The notes: generated from the sequence alone by a model not told the origin. DNA of 64,000 nucleotides from Lachnospiraceae bacterium (GCA_022483465.1 JAKVNF010000001.1:1550001-1614000), one strand, 5' to 3'; shown: positions 1-8,069, counted from the stretch's first letter. Numbers and translations are program-made.

Positions 1-50
1 CCGGCTTCCCCAGCCGAGCCGCCTTTTCCGTGAACATATACTAATCAGTA

Positions 51-720
51 CCACCAGCTTTGCTGGTGGTCTGTGTTCGCCCCTCCGGGGCTTACCGGTG
101 CGTTTCCGCCTAAAGGCGGTCTAGCAAACCGTTCTTACATTACTGGTGGCCGCCTAAAGGCGGCTCCCTTTTTGACTACTTTTCGGGATCTCCTTCCAGT
201 CGATCCCTTTCGTACTGTTCTGCAATATACTTCTTGATTGTCTCTTCATTGACATTTCCCACCGTTTCGCAATAGTAGCCTCTTGCCCAGAAATGTCTGT
301 CGTATCTTTGGCGATATTCTGGATGCTTGTCGAAGATCATGAGAGAACTTTTTCCTTTGATGCGGCCAACTACCTTTGCCACACTCATTTTCGGTGGGAT
401 CGACACATACATATGTACATGATCAGGCAAGGTGGCCGCTTTGATAATCGTGACTCCTTCCATCTTGCAGACCTTCCCTATAATTTCGCCTATTTCCTTC
501 CGCAGCTCCCCGAACATTACTTTTCGTCTATACTTCGGAATGAACACTATATGATATGTGCAGTTATATCGACTGTGTGCTAAACTCAAATCGTCCATGG
601 GCGCCTCCGCTGTCTTGAAGTGGTTTGCTAGACCTACTTCATTGTACAGCGGAGGCTGTTTTTTGTTACTCCGCTTGCCGCCACGGGCTTCTGTCACTCC
701 CCCAGCTCCGCTGGGGGATT
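51..720 (-). mobile_element. IS200/IS605-type insertion sequence
   Basis: A single small transposase gene is flanked by stem-loops instead of inverted repeats, as expected for this single-strand-transposing family. Perfect stems are seen at 51-69 (CCACCAGC/GCTGGTGG) and 699-717 (CCCCCAGC/GCTGGGGG). Two further hairpins built on GCCTAAAGGC lie at 106-119 and 149-164, just downstream of the gene, and may limit read-through or translation. No tnpB is visible in the window. Exact ends are approximate. Confidence 0.75.
176..598 (-). CDS. tnpA: IS200-like transposase (HUH, Y1)
   Basis: A 140-residue single-strand transposase of the Y1 HUH family. The HUH metal motif is visible as HVHMYV near residue 63, and the catalytic tyrosine lies in the C-terminal helix region around GYYCETVGNVNEE. 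The start at 598 is chosen because GGAGG precedes it by about six bases; an in-frame extension to 697 has no such site. The length matches the family's usual 130-150 residues. It would cut and join hairpin-marked ends at the replication fork. Confidence 0.92.
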   Translation of the reverse strand: MDDLSLAHSRYNCTYHIVFIPKYRRKVMFGELRKEIGEIIGKVCKMEGVTIIKAATLPDHVHMYVSIPPKMSVAKVVGRIKGKSSLMIFDKHPEYRQRYDRHFWARGYYCETVGNVNEETIKKYIAEQYERDRLEGDPEK

Positions 721-767
721 AAGATCTGTTTCATTAAGTCTTTCATTGTATCCTCGAGAACCCTTTC

Positions 768-1235
768 TCAAAACTGCGGTATCTCACCGTCAAAATGCGC
801 CGCCTTTTCCAGCAATGGCCCTTTCGCTCCCATGGTAAAAGCAATGTCGCTGCTGCGGATAGACAGAAGCCGCATTTCCGGCTTAAGATGCAGAAACACC
901 ATCATTTCTTCCGTCAGCGTGATCTCGCCGAACGCTGAAATATCTGTCCAACAGTACGAACGCCCCTTATAGGGAAGAAAAGTGCCGTCAGGAACTTCAT
1001 AATGTAAAAGTGACGGCGTTTCGGTCAGAATATGTCCCAGCTTTGACGGCAGGAGCAGTCCCTGCCGTGTCACGCAGAAGCCGCCTGTAATTTTGCTTCC
1101 GGTAAACAGATAGACCTTTCCTTCCGAAGCAATGCGGTATTCGTCCACGGCCTGCGGCGGAAGCTGCACCCGTCCGTCAGAATGAACGTCTGATTCTCCA
1201 AAAGCGAATTTTCCGCCCTTGTTCATTTGCGGCAT
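768..1235 (-). CDS. Conserved hypothetical protein, 155 aa
   Basis: I do not recognise this family with confidence. The protein is soluble, without a signal peptide or membrane segments, and rich in beta-prone stretches (GRVQLPPQAVDEY, GKVYLFTGSK, LLLPSKLGH), which recalls AbrB/SpoVT-like or similar small barrel domains but is not diagnostic. AAGGAAG precedes the start. It is the last gene of the minus-strand cluster that begins with the TetR regulator, 20 bp after the membrane protein gene, so it probably shares that transcript. Confidence 0.6.
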   Translation of the reverse strand: MPQMNKGGKFAFGESDVHSDGRVQLPPQAVDEYRIASEGKVYLFTGSKITGGFCVTRQGLLLPSKLGHILTETPSLLHYEVPDGTFLPYKGRSYCWTDISAFGEITLTEEMMVFLHLKPEMRLLSIRSSDIAFTMGAKGPLLEKAAHFDGEIPQF

Positions 1236-1255
1236 AAGTACACTTCCTTTTCACT

Positions 1256-1666
1256 TCAAAGAATGATTCGTGCGATCTCCATCGTCACGATCTTCAGAAC
1301 TGCACCGCCGGACATCACATAGAACCAAACTTCGCGCATCTTTTGCGTTTTTGCAATCGGCGTGGCAATGGCAGCAATGATGATCAGCAGTGCACCGACG
1401 CAGCCAATGATGGTGGGAATACTGACCAATTGGAACAGACCCGGTGCGCAGCTACCGTCAATGGCATTCTGAATCGTTTTATCTAACCCGTCCCGCGCCG
1501 CTGCGAAGCAGCAGACCACAAGTCCAAAAACAAACAGAAGCACACTTCTGCGTCCCCAATACTGAATCACTGCGCGGTTGAAAACCGACCATCCGATAAA
1601 GCCCAGCAGGGCAAGGATCATCAAGGTTGTCGCCGTAGTGACGGCGTTTCCAAAATAGAGTCTCAT
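1256..1666 (-). CDS. Small integral membrane protein, 136 aa
   Basis: Predicted membrane protein of unknown function. Three or four hydrophobic segments can be read: one after the N-terminus (TLMILALLGFIGWSVF), one around SVLLFVFGLVVCCFAA, one around IIGCVGALLIIIAAIA, and a weaker C-terminal one. I chose the start at 1666 (MRLYFGN) because GAGAGG precedes it; the longer frame from 1708 overlaps the upstream zinc-ribbon gene. Its position in the TetR-led cluster suggests co-expression, but no function can be read from the sequence. Confidence 0.65.
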   Translation of the reverse strand: MRLYFGNAVTTATTLMILALLGFIGWSVFNRAVIQYWGRRSVLLFVFGLVVCCFAAARDGLDKTIQNAIDGSCAPGLFQLVSIPTIIGCVGALLIIIAAIATPIAKTQKMREVWFYVMSGGAVLKIVTMEIARIIL

Positions 1667-1680
1667 TCTCACTACACCTC

Positions 1681-1902
1681 TCAATACTGGATCATGATCA
1701 TTCTGCACGCATCACAGCAGCAGGCTTCCACGCTCGTGCGACCACCGACCTTCAACCCGGTGAGCTTTACAAATCCCTCCGCATTTTTGGCGTTTTCCAA
1801 GGCGCTCGGCACTTCGCTTGCAAAGCTGAACGCGCCGTCCTTGCTGCTGAACAGATAGCCGTTTCTCATTTCTTTTCCGCATTTCGGACACATCATTATC
1901 AT
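1681..1902 (-). CDS. Small zinc-ribbon protein
   Basis: A 73-residue protein starting with a CPKCGKEM knuckle and ending with a second cysteine cluster (CCCDACRMI), consistent with a treble-clef or ribbon domain of the PF20097/DUF6487 kind. The middle contains a short predicted beta region (GAFSFASEVPS). It lies directly downstream of the interrupted flavodoxin gene and upstream of the membrane protein. Function unknown; members of this family are usually small stand-alone proteins in Firmicutes. Confidence 0.7.
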   Translation of the reverse strand: MIMMCPKCGKEMRNGYLFSSKDGAFSFASEVPSALENAKNAEGFVKLTGLKVGGRTSVEACCCDACRMIMIQY

Positions 1903-2340
1903 TTTCTTCTATTCTTATTGTTGCGCGCTGAACCAATCGAGAACAGCACTTAGATTTTCCGCCTTGACCCGCTCGCCGCCGCACCGCATCATATCCAGCA
2001 TATCGTCCTCATCTGGCGTGCGGTCTTTCTTTTCGGCAAGAGCTTTGCCCGCCGTTTTGACCATGATCTCCATCATGGGGCGGTAAACACCGTGCTGTTT
2101 TTTGACATCAAAGTTCCCTTGCAGGGCGAACAGCGGAATGTCAACAGGGATCCCCGACTTTTTCCGCACGCTGTCCGTTTGTGTCCCGGTTTGCCCCATG
2201 CCGACACCGCAGACGGCGCGTACCCGGTAACGCTTTGCGGCCTCGGCATAGCCCTTGACAGAGCCTGCCATGATCCAGCCAAGGTAAATAACCTCCGCTC
2301 CGGCAAAGACTCGCTTCTTTGCTTCCGCAAGGGAATACAC

Positions 2341-4112
2341 TAATGGTTTCCCAAATATTGGTACTATAAGGCGCTGATCAGCCCGTGGACACATTCTTCC
2401 GCGGCCTGCCACGTTTCCTTTTCGGCGGCTCCGGGACTGGCTTCGATAGGCCAAGTGCTTCCATGAGCTGAAAGCTGTTCTTCAACGTGTGAATCCAGTA
2501 TCCATCATCCGAAGACGGCTCGGCAGGTCCATTTACCTTTCGCCATGCCTCAGACAGATCCTCCATCATGTCACCATAGGTTTCGTCTTCCAGAACTTTT
2601 GCGTCCCTGGCTTTGTTCAGAATCCTGCATGTCACTATCGTGGCAATGAAGTTGATGAACTCGGAGCCGATCACGGAGAAATCGTTCTGTACATTGGTGT
2701 GATCAAGGCACTCGTCATTCTTATACCGATCGAAGACCAGTTCCAGCAGCCATCGATCGCTATAGCTTCGATAGGCGGTAAGCGGAGACATATCCTCATC
2801 GGACTCAAAGACAATCGTTCCAAAGGAGTCTTTCTTCTTAGAATACTTATCCGCATCAAAGTCTTTTTGCAGGGCGTGTTCCACAAAACTGTGCTCCTCG
2901 CGGGATGCTGTGGAAATTTTCCGGAAGGAATACAGCCAGGTTCCATTCTTTATGGTGCGTTTGCTGTACAGGATATCCTCGCCAGCACCTTCCAGAACTC
3001 CATCAAAACGGAGAGCGTCATTGTCCGCAATCCGTTTGTCGTTTCTCTTGAGGGGCGTCAGGTAGTGGAGACCTGGCCGGTCTGCAAGATCTCTGCGGAT
3101 TGTTTTTACCGGGAAGCCCTTATCATCGACAATGAGTCCCTTCTGGATATCATTGTCCACGATGAAACTCCTGTAAGAGGCTGCATCAATGCTGTTTCCA
3201 GGGAACACCTCCGCGCAGACAGGCTCCATCTTATCGATATCGTAGGCGTAGAGGACAGAGACATCCCTGGTTCCTTTTACTCTCCCTTTGTATGAAAACT
3301 TGGAGAGATCATTGACCTCACTGTTATCCTGTTTGAGCATTCCATCGATCGCGACATGATGTTCCACTGCTACCTTGCTCAGGCACTTATTGTAGTAGCT
3401 GCGTCGTTTGCTTCCATCCTGGCCGATCCGTTGAAGGAGATCACAGACCTTGTTTTTCGACAGAGAGCAGTCTGGATAAAAGACCCGGGTAAAGGTCCGA
3501 TCATAGTGCGTCTGCATCCGATTGCAGGTGATGTTCGGCCGGATCACTTTCAGACATGCGATGGCGATGATGTCGTATGCGTCCTTTGCCGGATAAACCT
3601 TCAGCAGGCGCTGGAGCAGGTCACCACTGACAGAATGAAAGAGAGCGGCTGAACCGTAGGAGAGCATGTCAGGGCCTGTTTCCGCAGTCTTGTCAACGAT
3701 AGGAACGTACTGCCCGTTGATGATGTGTCCGATGACTCTGCCGTTTCGCGGCATCGGATTGCCACCATGATATCGGGCGCCATTCCGACTGCGTACAGCA
3801 TAGCGGTACATGCCGTCGCTGCCGCTGTCTTCAACGATGGTATTAACAGGTCTGGTGACCTTGCGAATCTCCTCTGGAACAGCCATAACAGCCTCCTTAT
3901 TTATAGTACTATTATACTTTATTTAGCACTATAATTGAAGGCTCAAGAGGAGCGATTTGAAATATATTTGAAGGCAAAAACGAGCGATAATCGCAAAAAT
4001 GAACCTGTTTCGAGGCATCCAGCATCATGTTTTGCTTGAAAATCCGATTTTCGTACCTGTCAGCATGGTGTTTGAACCTAGTTTTATAGTACGAAGGCTT
4101 GGGAAACTGTTA
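2341..4112 (-). mobile_element. IS4-group insertion sequence, 1772 bp
   Basis: The ends are TAATGGTTTCCCAA and, inverted at the other end, TAACAGTTTCCCAA. The 6-bp duplication ATACAC is present at 2335-2340 and 4113-4118. The element interrupts the flavodoxin gene, and excising it restores the reading frame, so the boundaries are firm. Confidence 0.92.
2378..3886 (-). CDS. IS4/IS1634-group DDE transposase
   Basis: A 502-residue cut-and-paste transposase filling nearly the whole element. Candidate catalytic positions are the first Asp in VAIDGMLK, the second in LIVDDKGF, and the YREK signature Y-x2-R-x3-E-x6-K in YSDRWLLELVFDRYKND, which places it in the IS4-like superfamily. A C-terminal basic tail, PKRKRGRPRK, is an AT-hook-like motif likely to bind AT-rich DNA. 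The frame is intact, so this copy may still be active. Confidence 0.88.
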   Translation of the reverse strand: MAVPEEIRKVTRPVNTIVEDSGSDGMYRYAVRSRNGARYHGGNPMPRNGRVIGHIINGQYVPIVDKTAETGPDMLSYGSAALFHSVSGDLLQRLLKVYPAKDAYDIIAIACLKVIRPNITCNRMQTHYDRTFTRVFYPDCSLSKNKVCDLLQRIGQDGSKRRSYYNKCLSKVAVEHHVAIDGMLKQDNSEVNDLSKFSYKGRVKGTRDVSVLYAYDIDKMEPVCAEVFPGNSIDAASYRSFIVDNDIQKGLIVDDKGFPVKTIRRDLADRPGLHYLTPLKRNDKRIADNDALRFDGVLEGAGEDILYSKRTIKNGTWLYSFRKISTASREEHSFVEHALQKDFDADKYSKKKDSFGTIVFESDEDMSPLTAYRSYSDRWLLELVFDRYKNDECLDHTNVQNDFSVIGSEFINFIATIVTCRILNKARDAKVLEDETYGDMMEDLSEAWRKVNGPAEPSSDDGYWIHTLKNSFQLMEALGLSKPVPEPPKRKRGRPRKNVSTG

Positions 4113-4213
4113 ATACACCGGAAGTCCGGTTTTCTGCGCCAGCAACTTAGCATAATGTTCTGTGCTGCCGGTATTGGTGGTGTAAATAATTGCGTTCATA
4201 GAAACATTCCTCT

Positions 4214-4263
4214 CAAAAAAATGAGACGCAGCGCATGATCGTCTTTGCAATCAGCACTGCGTC
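4214..4263 (-). terminator. Hairpin with T-run between the KTR and flavodoxin genes
   Basis: GACGCAG (4225-4231) pairs with CTGCGTC (4257-4263) and, on the minus strand, is followed by a run of T. It overlaps the end of the KTR gene and lies upstream of the flavodoxin start, so it may attenuate read-through inside the cluster. Confidence 0.55.
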
Positions 4264-4446
4264 TTAGCGTCTGGCTTCTTTCGTCTCAATCGTGAAATTC
4301 TTTGCGTTGATGATACTTTCGTGTCTGCACTTTGGGCAGAACAAAGGGAAGTCTTTCAACTCAGTTTCCCGAAATATTTGCAGCCGCGTTTTCGAGCCGC
4401 ACCAAGGGCATAAAACCCACTGTTTTTTCTCTTCACATTCCTTCAT
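4264..4446 (-). CDS. Cysteine-rich KTR domain protein
   Basis: A 60-residue zinc-ribbon protein with CPWCGSKTR at residues 14-22 and a second knuckle FCPKCRHE, the signature of the cysteine-rich KTR family (PF14205). The start at 4446 overlaps the stop of the TetR gene in an ATGA arrangement, which implies translational coupling. KTR proteins are often found next to TetR regulators in Firmicutes; their biochemical role is not established. Confidence 0.82.
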   Translation of the reverse strand: MKECEEKKQWVLCPWCGSKTRLQIFRETELKDFPLFCPKCRHESIINAKNFTIETKEARR

Positions 4447-5072
4447 ATCGTTTCCCTCTCCTTTCTGCAACAGGATTCGACCTTGGCAATGAACTGCTCA
4501 ATATGTGCATCCAGCAAAGGAGCAACGGAATCTTTATCCTGCGCACCGTCGTAGACGCTGTAGAGTAGGTACATTGGCCCATAGAATTCCAGCGCCAGCT
4601 GCATGGCGGCTTCGTCAGTATCTGTCAGCTTACGAAAAATTGCCGCCATGTACTCCAGAGGCCCGCCCGCCAAGTAGTCGTGATGGAGCTGCGCCAGCTT
4701 GGGATCACGGTATTGCTCCAGCGTCAGCATCTTGCGGAAATTAGAGGAAAACGGTTCCTTTGTCCAATGATGAAACTGAGCCATACTGTATGCGCGGATT
4801 TTTGAAATCGGCGTGTGCAGGTAAGCCTCCGCAAAACTGTCCGGCTCCGTCTCCGGCATTTCATAGCTTTCCGAACGTTCATAGTCCATCTCATCCATGC
4901 GTTCTACAATCCTGTCCAGAATCTCCTGTTTGCTGGTATAGTGCTTATACAGGGCAGCTTTTGTGAATCCTAACTGCTTGGCAATATCATTCATAGATGT
5001 CCCAAGGTAGCCGTTCTGAGCAAACAATTCCAGCGCTGTTTCCAAAATTCGTTCTTTCGTATCTCCAGCCAT
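4443..5072 (-). CDS. TetR/AcrR family transcriptional regulator
   Basis: A 209-residue regulator with a TetR helix-turn-helix near the N-terminus (ILETALELFAQNGYLGTSMNDIAKQLGFTK, followed by AALYKHYTSKQEIL) and an all-alpha ligand/dimer domain after it. The start at 5072 (MAGDTKERI) has GGAGG six bases upstream. An 18-bp inverted repeat directly upstream (5089-5132) is its likely operator, so autoregulation of this gene and the coupled KTR-flavodoxin cluster is expected. The inducer is unknown. Confidence 0.9.
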   Translation of the reverse strand: MAGDTKERILETALELFAQNGYLGTSMNDIAKQLGFTKAALYKHYTSKQEILDRIVERMDEMDYERSESYEMPETEPDSFAEAYLHTPISKIRAYSMAQFHHWTKEPFSSNFRKMLTLEQYRDPKLAQLHHDYLAGGPLEYMAAIFRKLTDTDEAAMQLALEFYGPMYLLYSVYDGAQDKDSVAPLLDAHIEQFIAKVESCCRKERETI

Positions 5073-5088
5073 AATATTCCTCCATGCA

Positions 5089-5132
5089 GGTAACCACTTG
5101 GTAACTCCTATTGTAGTTACCGAGTGGTTACC
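5089..5132. promoter_or_regulatory. TetR operator (inverted repeat)
   Basis: The half-sites GGTAACCACTTGGTAACT and AGTTACCGAGTGGTTACC are reverse complements with one mismatch, separated by 8 bp, and begin 17 bp upstream of the TetR start codon. Each arm itself contains two GGTAAC boxes. The size and position fit a TetR-family autoregulatory operator. Confidence 0.8.
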
Positions 5133-5204
5133 CGTCAAGAGGCAATATAATTTTCCTCCGAGGTTACTCGCCTGTTTCAATGGAGTCCACAATGTTTTCA
5201 AAAG

Positions 5205-5290
5205 AAAAAGCGGCACCGGCCTCTCTTTTCAGAAAGACGGATGCCGCAAAAATGGCTTAAAAGCAGCGTTTTATTAGGGACCCCGGCATA
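5205..5290. other. attL of integrative element copy 1
   Basis: The sequence GCTTA-AA-AGCAGCG at 5255-5268 marks the left junction; the core AA is 5260-5261. Thirteen bases to its right begins TAGGGACCCC (5275-5284), the mirror image of GGGGTCCCTA found 13 bases left of the core at the right end. The bacterial-side arm, with a GCGGCA/TGCCGC hairpin, recurs at 46932 and 53885, while the element-side arm recurs at 53937. This supports integration by the serine recombinase at 28527-30194. Confidence 0.72.
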
Positions 5291-5322
5291 AAACTACATA
5301 AGCCGAATCTTCAAGCGGGAAT

Positions 5323-5367
5323 AAGAACAGTTCCTGGCAAATCAGCCAAGGACTGTTCTTTATTTTT
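5323..5367. terminator. Strong hairpin terminator at the left end of copy 1
   Basis: AAGAACAGTTCCT pairs with AGGACTGTTCTT around a short loop and is followed by a T-rich run on the plus strand. It insulates the first cassette promoter from transcription entering from the chromosome. The same hairpin is at 53998-54042. Confidence 0.75.
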
Positions 5368-5391
5368 GTGCTAATTTTCTAGGAATATTGC

Positions 5392-5425
5392 TTGCTATAT
5401 TCCGAGCACAGAGTGATGTATGTAC
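5392..5425 (+). promoter_or_regulatory. Cassette promoter motif, copy 1, site 1
   Basis: TTGCTA (5392-5397), 16 bp, TGATGT (5414-5419), then ATGTAC. The TTGCTAT..AGAGTGATRTATGTAC block recurs before five other cassette genes with identical spacing. It can be read as a -35/-10 pair or as an operator. Confidence 0.65.
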
Positions 5426-5450
5426 TACCAAAACAAAGGAGGTACATACC

Positions 5451-6188
5451 ATGAAACTTACATTCAACGTTACCAAGGAAAACAAGAAGGCTTTTGCAAA
5501 GGCCATCGGAGCGATCACCGGAGAAAAGGCAGTTTACCAGTTCACCCCGACCTACGCCTTCCAGATCGGCGACCTTACCGTAAACCGGGATGCAACCCTT
5601 ACTGCTACGGATGACAAAGACCTCCGGAGCCTGCTCGAAGCCCTGAAAGCTCAAGGGTATGAACTGCTCGAGACCGAGGGAGCACTGGAAGATAAGCCAC
5701 TGAAAGAAGCACCTGCTGCAGACGAGAAGCCGGAAGCTCTTGAGGAAGCCCCGAAGCTTACGGTAAGCCTCCCGCTTACCGCTGCAAACGTCGGAACCCT
5801 CACGAACATCCTCTCCTCCAAGGGAGACCTGATCCGGCACGCCCTCGGGGTCACAGACCTCCGAATCAATGTCACCGAGGACAAGATTGAATTCCCTTGG
5901 TTCATCCGGGAGCTTACTGCCGACGAGACACAGGCCTACACCACTTTCCTTTCCCTGCTCTGCAAGTTCTCGAAGGAACTGAAGCACGCCAGCAGCAGGC
6001 CAGTCGAAACGGACAATGAGAAATACGCCTTCCGCTGCTTCCTTCTCCGCCTTGGCTTTATCGGACCGGATTACAAAGAAGCACGAAAGATCCTGCTTCA
6101 GAACCTGACCGGGAATTCAGCATTCCGAAATGGCGCTCCTGTAAAAGTGGAATCTACTGAGGCACAGAAGCAGGAGGCATCAGAATGA
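5451..6188 (+). CDS. Conserved mobile-element protein ('virulence protein' family), 245 aa
   Basis: This matches a family widely annotated as 'virulence protein' in Firmicutes conjugative elements; no biochemical function is known. Visible parts are an N-terminal domain (MKLTFNVTKENKKAFAKAIG), an acidic Pro/Ala/Glu linker at about residues 75-105, and a C-terminal helical domain with YAFRCFLLRLGFIGPDYKEARKIL. The start at 5451 follows AAAGGAGG; a longer in-frame start at 5388 would run through the promoter motif. It overlaps the next gene by 4 bp. A paralogue lies at 54126-54863. Confidence 0.88.
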   Translation: MKLTFNVTKENKKAFAKAIGAITGEKAVYQFTPTYAFQIGDLTVNRDATLTATDDKDLRSLLEALKAQGYELLETEGALEDKPLKEAPAADEKPEALEEAPKLTVSLPLTAANVGTLTNILSSKGDLIRHALGVTDLRINVTEDKIEFPWFIRELTADETQAYTTFLSLLCKFSKELKHASSRPVETDNEKYAFRCFLLRLGFIGPDYKEARKILLQNLTGNSAFRNGAPVKVESTEAQKQEASE

Positions 6189-6586
6189 GATATCCAAGTC
6201 AAGACGAGATCCGAAATCTTCGTGAGCACTACCCGGCAGGAGCCAGAGTGGAGCTCCTTGAGATGCGGGACGAGCAAGCCCCGCCGATCAGAATCAAGGG
6301 AACCGTCCGCTACGTAGATGACATCGGAAGCATAGGAGTTGATTGGGACAATGGCAGCTGCCTGAGCGTGGCTTTCGGAGCAGACCGCTGCCGGTCACTG
6401 GTTCCGGAGTTCACACAGACAGTATGGGATCAGATCATGAAGATCCGTGAGAGCGGCGAAAGCAACATGCTCCTCGTACCGGCAGTCCAGCGGATCGCGT
6501 TCGATCTTGGTTACTACGAGCTGATGACCTTCATCGAGGATTACAGGGGAGCCTACGTGACCTTCATCATGACAGGGCACGTCTAA
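6185..6586 (+). CDS. DUF4314-DUF5049 fusion protein
   Basis: A 133-residue protein in which residues 1-75 match DUF4314 (REHYPAGARVELLEM..GTVRYVDDIGSIGVDWDNG, a small beta-barrel fold) and residues 78-133 match DUF5049 (QIMKIRESGESNML..AYVTFIMTG). The two domains are often adjacent separate genes in conjugative elements; here they are fused. The ATGA overlap with the previous gene implies coupled translation. Function unknown. A paralogue lies at 54860-55261. Confidence 0.85.
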   Translation: MRYPSQDEIRNLREHYPAGARVELLEMRDEQAPPIRIKGTVRYVDDIGSIGVDWDNGSCLSVAFGADRCRSLVPEFTQTVWDQIMKIRESGESNMLLVPAVQRIAFDLGYYELMTFIEDYRGAYVTFIMTGHV

Positions 6587-6600
6587 GATCCACAGGTTTT

Positions 6601-6617
6601 GCACAAGAATCTTGTGC
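6601..6617. terminator. Short perfect palindrome after the DUF4314 gene
   Basis: GCACAAGAATCTTGTGC begins 14 bp after the stop codon and is followed by AGTTTATGG. It may be a weak terminator or processing hairpin. The matching site after the second copy (55275-55291) carries one change. Confidence 0.45.
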
Positions 6618-6637
6618 AGTTTATGGTCTACATTTCC

Positions 6638-6671
6638 TTGCTATCACAGGGCTTTAGAGTGATATATGTAC
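6638..6671 (+). promoter_or_regulatory. Cassette promoter motif, copy 1, site 2
   Basis: TTGCTA (6638-6643), 16 bp, TGATAT (6660-6665), then ATGTACATGC. It has the same spacing and same trailing AGAGTGATATATGTAC as the other cassette sites, although the spacer sequence differs. Confidence 0.65.
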
Positions 6672-6723
6672 ATGCAAAAAGGAAAGGCAAACAAGATAAG
6701 CGCATAGCAAGGAGGACAAAGCC

Positions 6724-7158
6724 ATGACGAACATTTTTGAAGAAACCTACAACCGCATTCAGGAAGCAAGAAAAGTCTACAAGGAAGCTACCACCGCAGA
6801 GGAGAGGGACGCCGCAAGGGATACGGTGAAGGCAGCCGAGGACAGGATCGATGCGATGGGCGACATTGCCTGGAAGATCTGGAGAGCCTACGAGAAATCA
6901 AGAGACAACGAAAATGAGATCCTCGACTTCGACGACATCATTTGGGACCGGGATGTGGAAGCCCTCGCCGCCTGCATGAAGGAGAACGGCATCAAGGCAT
7001 TCACCTACTCCTGCCGGGCAACCGACGCGGTCGAGACGCTTTGGCTTTTCAAGAAGGCAGGCTGCACGATCGGCGAGATGGTCGAGGTCAACCTCCGGAA
7101 GGACATCTTCGGAGAAGGCTACGAAAAGGGCCACGCCTTCAAGATGATCCTGAACTGA
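6724..7158 (+). CDS. Conserved mobile-element hypothetical protein, 144 aa
   Basis: An acidic, mostly helical protein of unknown function. Residues 1-45 form a charged helix (NRIQEARKVYKEATTAEERDA) that may be a coiled coil; the C-terminal half carries FDDIIWDRDVEALAACMKENG and FTYSCRATDAVETLWLFKKAG, patterns I associate with hypothetical proteins of Firmicutes conjugative elements. AAGGAGG precedes the start by 7 bases. It has its own cassette promoter motif. The second copy at 55394-55828 is nearly identical and the same length. Confidence 0.85.
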   Translation: MTNIFEETYNRIQEARKVYKEATTAEERDAARDTVKAAEDRIDAMGDIAWKIWRAYEKSRDNENEILDFDDIIWDRDVEALAACMKENGIKAFTYSCRATDAVETLWLFKKAGCTIGEMVEVNLRKDIFGEGYEKGHAFKMILN

Positions 7159-7351
7159 AAAAGAAGATCAGAAAGGGAGTCACGAAATGTTACTCCCTTC
7201 CAAAAACCGGGATGGAGTAACGAAACGTTACCCCATCTCTCTTACAGGTTTCTTTGAAAATGCCAAATCTATACGGATCGCTGCGGCGGTTCTTTTTTGA
7301 GCGACACAGATTCTCCGTCAGACATTTGTACATATTATACGTCTAATTTCC

Positions 7352-7385
7352 TTGCTATATATTGCCTGCAGAGTGATATATGTAC
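7352..7385 (+). promoter_or_regulatory. Cassette promoter motif, copy 1, site 3
   Basis: TTGCTA (7352-7357), 16 bp, TGATAT (7374-7379), then ATGTACATGCC. It has the same invariant spacing as the other five sites. The 190-bp gap upstream also holds an imperfect GTTACTCC/GGAGTAAC hairpin around 7190-7222. Confidence 0.65.
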
Positions 7386-7429
7386 ATGCCAAAGGGAAAA
7401 GGCACACAGAAGAAACGGAGGACAAAGCC

Positions 7430-7669
7430 ATGTGGAACAAAGGAAGCCTTTTAATACCAACAGACGACGGAGAGAAAACCTGCAGATACTGCGTAAAGAC
7501 ATGCGGCGAAAAGAGTGAGACCTACGGAATCGAGGGCGGCAGGATCATAAAGATGGAGATCAGGGTTGACGGAAAGCAGACCCTCCTCTACGAAAGAGGC
7601 TGGGAAGTCGAGCCGGAGGATGAAGCAAGCCAGCTTGCCTACGCGGTACTTCTTAAGAAATTCAACTAA
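7430..7669 (+). CDS. Small conserved mobile-element protein, 79 aa
   Basis: A small protein with two cysteines (CRYCVKTC) followed by an EYGIEGGRI-like beta segment (TYGIEGGRIIKMEIRVDGKQTLLYERGWE) and a C-terminal AYAVLLKKFN. This C-terminal pattern is common in short hypothetical proteins of Firmicutes integrative elements. The start at 7430 follows CGGAGGACAAAGCC, as in the other cassettes. Function unknown. It is nearly identical to 56005-56244. Confidence 0.82.
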   Translation: MWNKGSLLIPTDDGEKTCRYCVKTCGEKSETYGIEGGRIIKMEIRVDGKQTLLYERGWEVEPEDEASQLAYAVLLKKFN

Positions 7670-7724
7670 GCTTCAGGAAGCGTTGCTGAAGCGCAGAGTG
7701 CACAAACTGCAAAAGAAATTTTGC

Positions 7725-7783
7725 TGCGGCGGGGGGAGGGAAAAATCCCTGTGGCCAGATCATGGCTGACCGCCGCCCCCTCT
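7725..7783 (+). terminator. GC-rich hairpin ending the cassette array
   Basis: GCGGCGGGGGGAGG pairs with the complementary CCGCCGCCCCCTC about 35 bp further on. It lies 55 bp after the last cassette gene. A related GGCAGGGGGCGG hairpin ends the capsid gene at 28159. Confidence 0.55.
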
Positions 7784-7964
7784 TCCGTTAATTTCCGCGA
7801 AATTGCAAGAGGGGGTATTCAAGTCCGACACCAGCCTCAAAGCGGCTTATTTCCGCGCTTTATCGTCTATCTAGCAGCGTCATAAAGTTTATATACTTCA
7901 GATAGAATCGGCCAATTGTATCGATTTTCGAGTACATCAGGCGCCAGCTTTGTAGAAAAATACC

Positions 7965-8002
7965 GCACCAGAGCGAAACTCTCCGGTGCGGCACATTTTA
8001 GA
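7965..8002 (-). terminator. Terminator of the res gene
   Basis: CCGCACC and GGTGCGG enclose an AGAG/CTCT inner stem; on the minus strand the hairpin is followed by TATTTTTC. It lies immediately after the native res stop codon at 7998-8000. Confidence 0.65.
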
Positions 8003-8069
8003 ATACATCAGCTATTGGCTGCCAATGCTCATCTGCCATATCTTCGGCAAACACAGTGTTATTGATATA

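Larger units (their letters stand above)
1915..4199 (-). pseudogene. Flavodoxin-domain protein split by an IS element
   Basis: The first 29 codons (MNAIIYTTNTGSTEHYAKLLAQ, 4113-4199) hold the FMN-phosphate loop TNTGSTEHYA; the rest (1915-2334) begins SLAEAKKRVFAGAEVIYLGW. Joining the pieces across the 2341-4112 insertion, with one copy of the 6-bp target duplication, restores a 168-residue frame of the flavodoxin type found in Firmicutes (Flavodoxin_5/HemG-like). In the present state translation stops one codon into the insertion. It sits behind the TetR and KTR genes, a common arrangement for TetR-controlled flavodoxins. Confidence 0.85.
7670..8061. other. Gene-free stretch after the cassettes
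   Basis: There is no convincing gene. It holds the GC-rich hairpin at 7725-7783, an AT-rich stretch around 7860-7930, the res terminator (7965-8002), and the orphaned last codons of the native res gene (7998-8061), cut off by the MITE. The segment is repeated almost base for base at 56245-56533 and 57748-57870. Confidence 0.7.
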
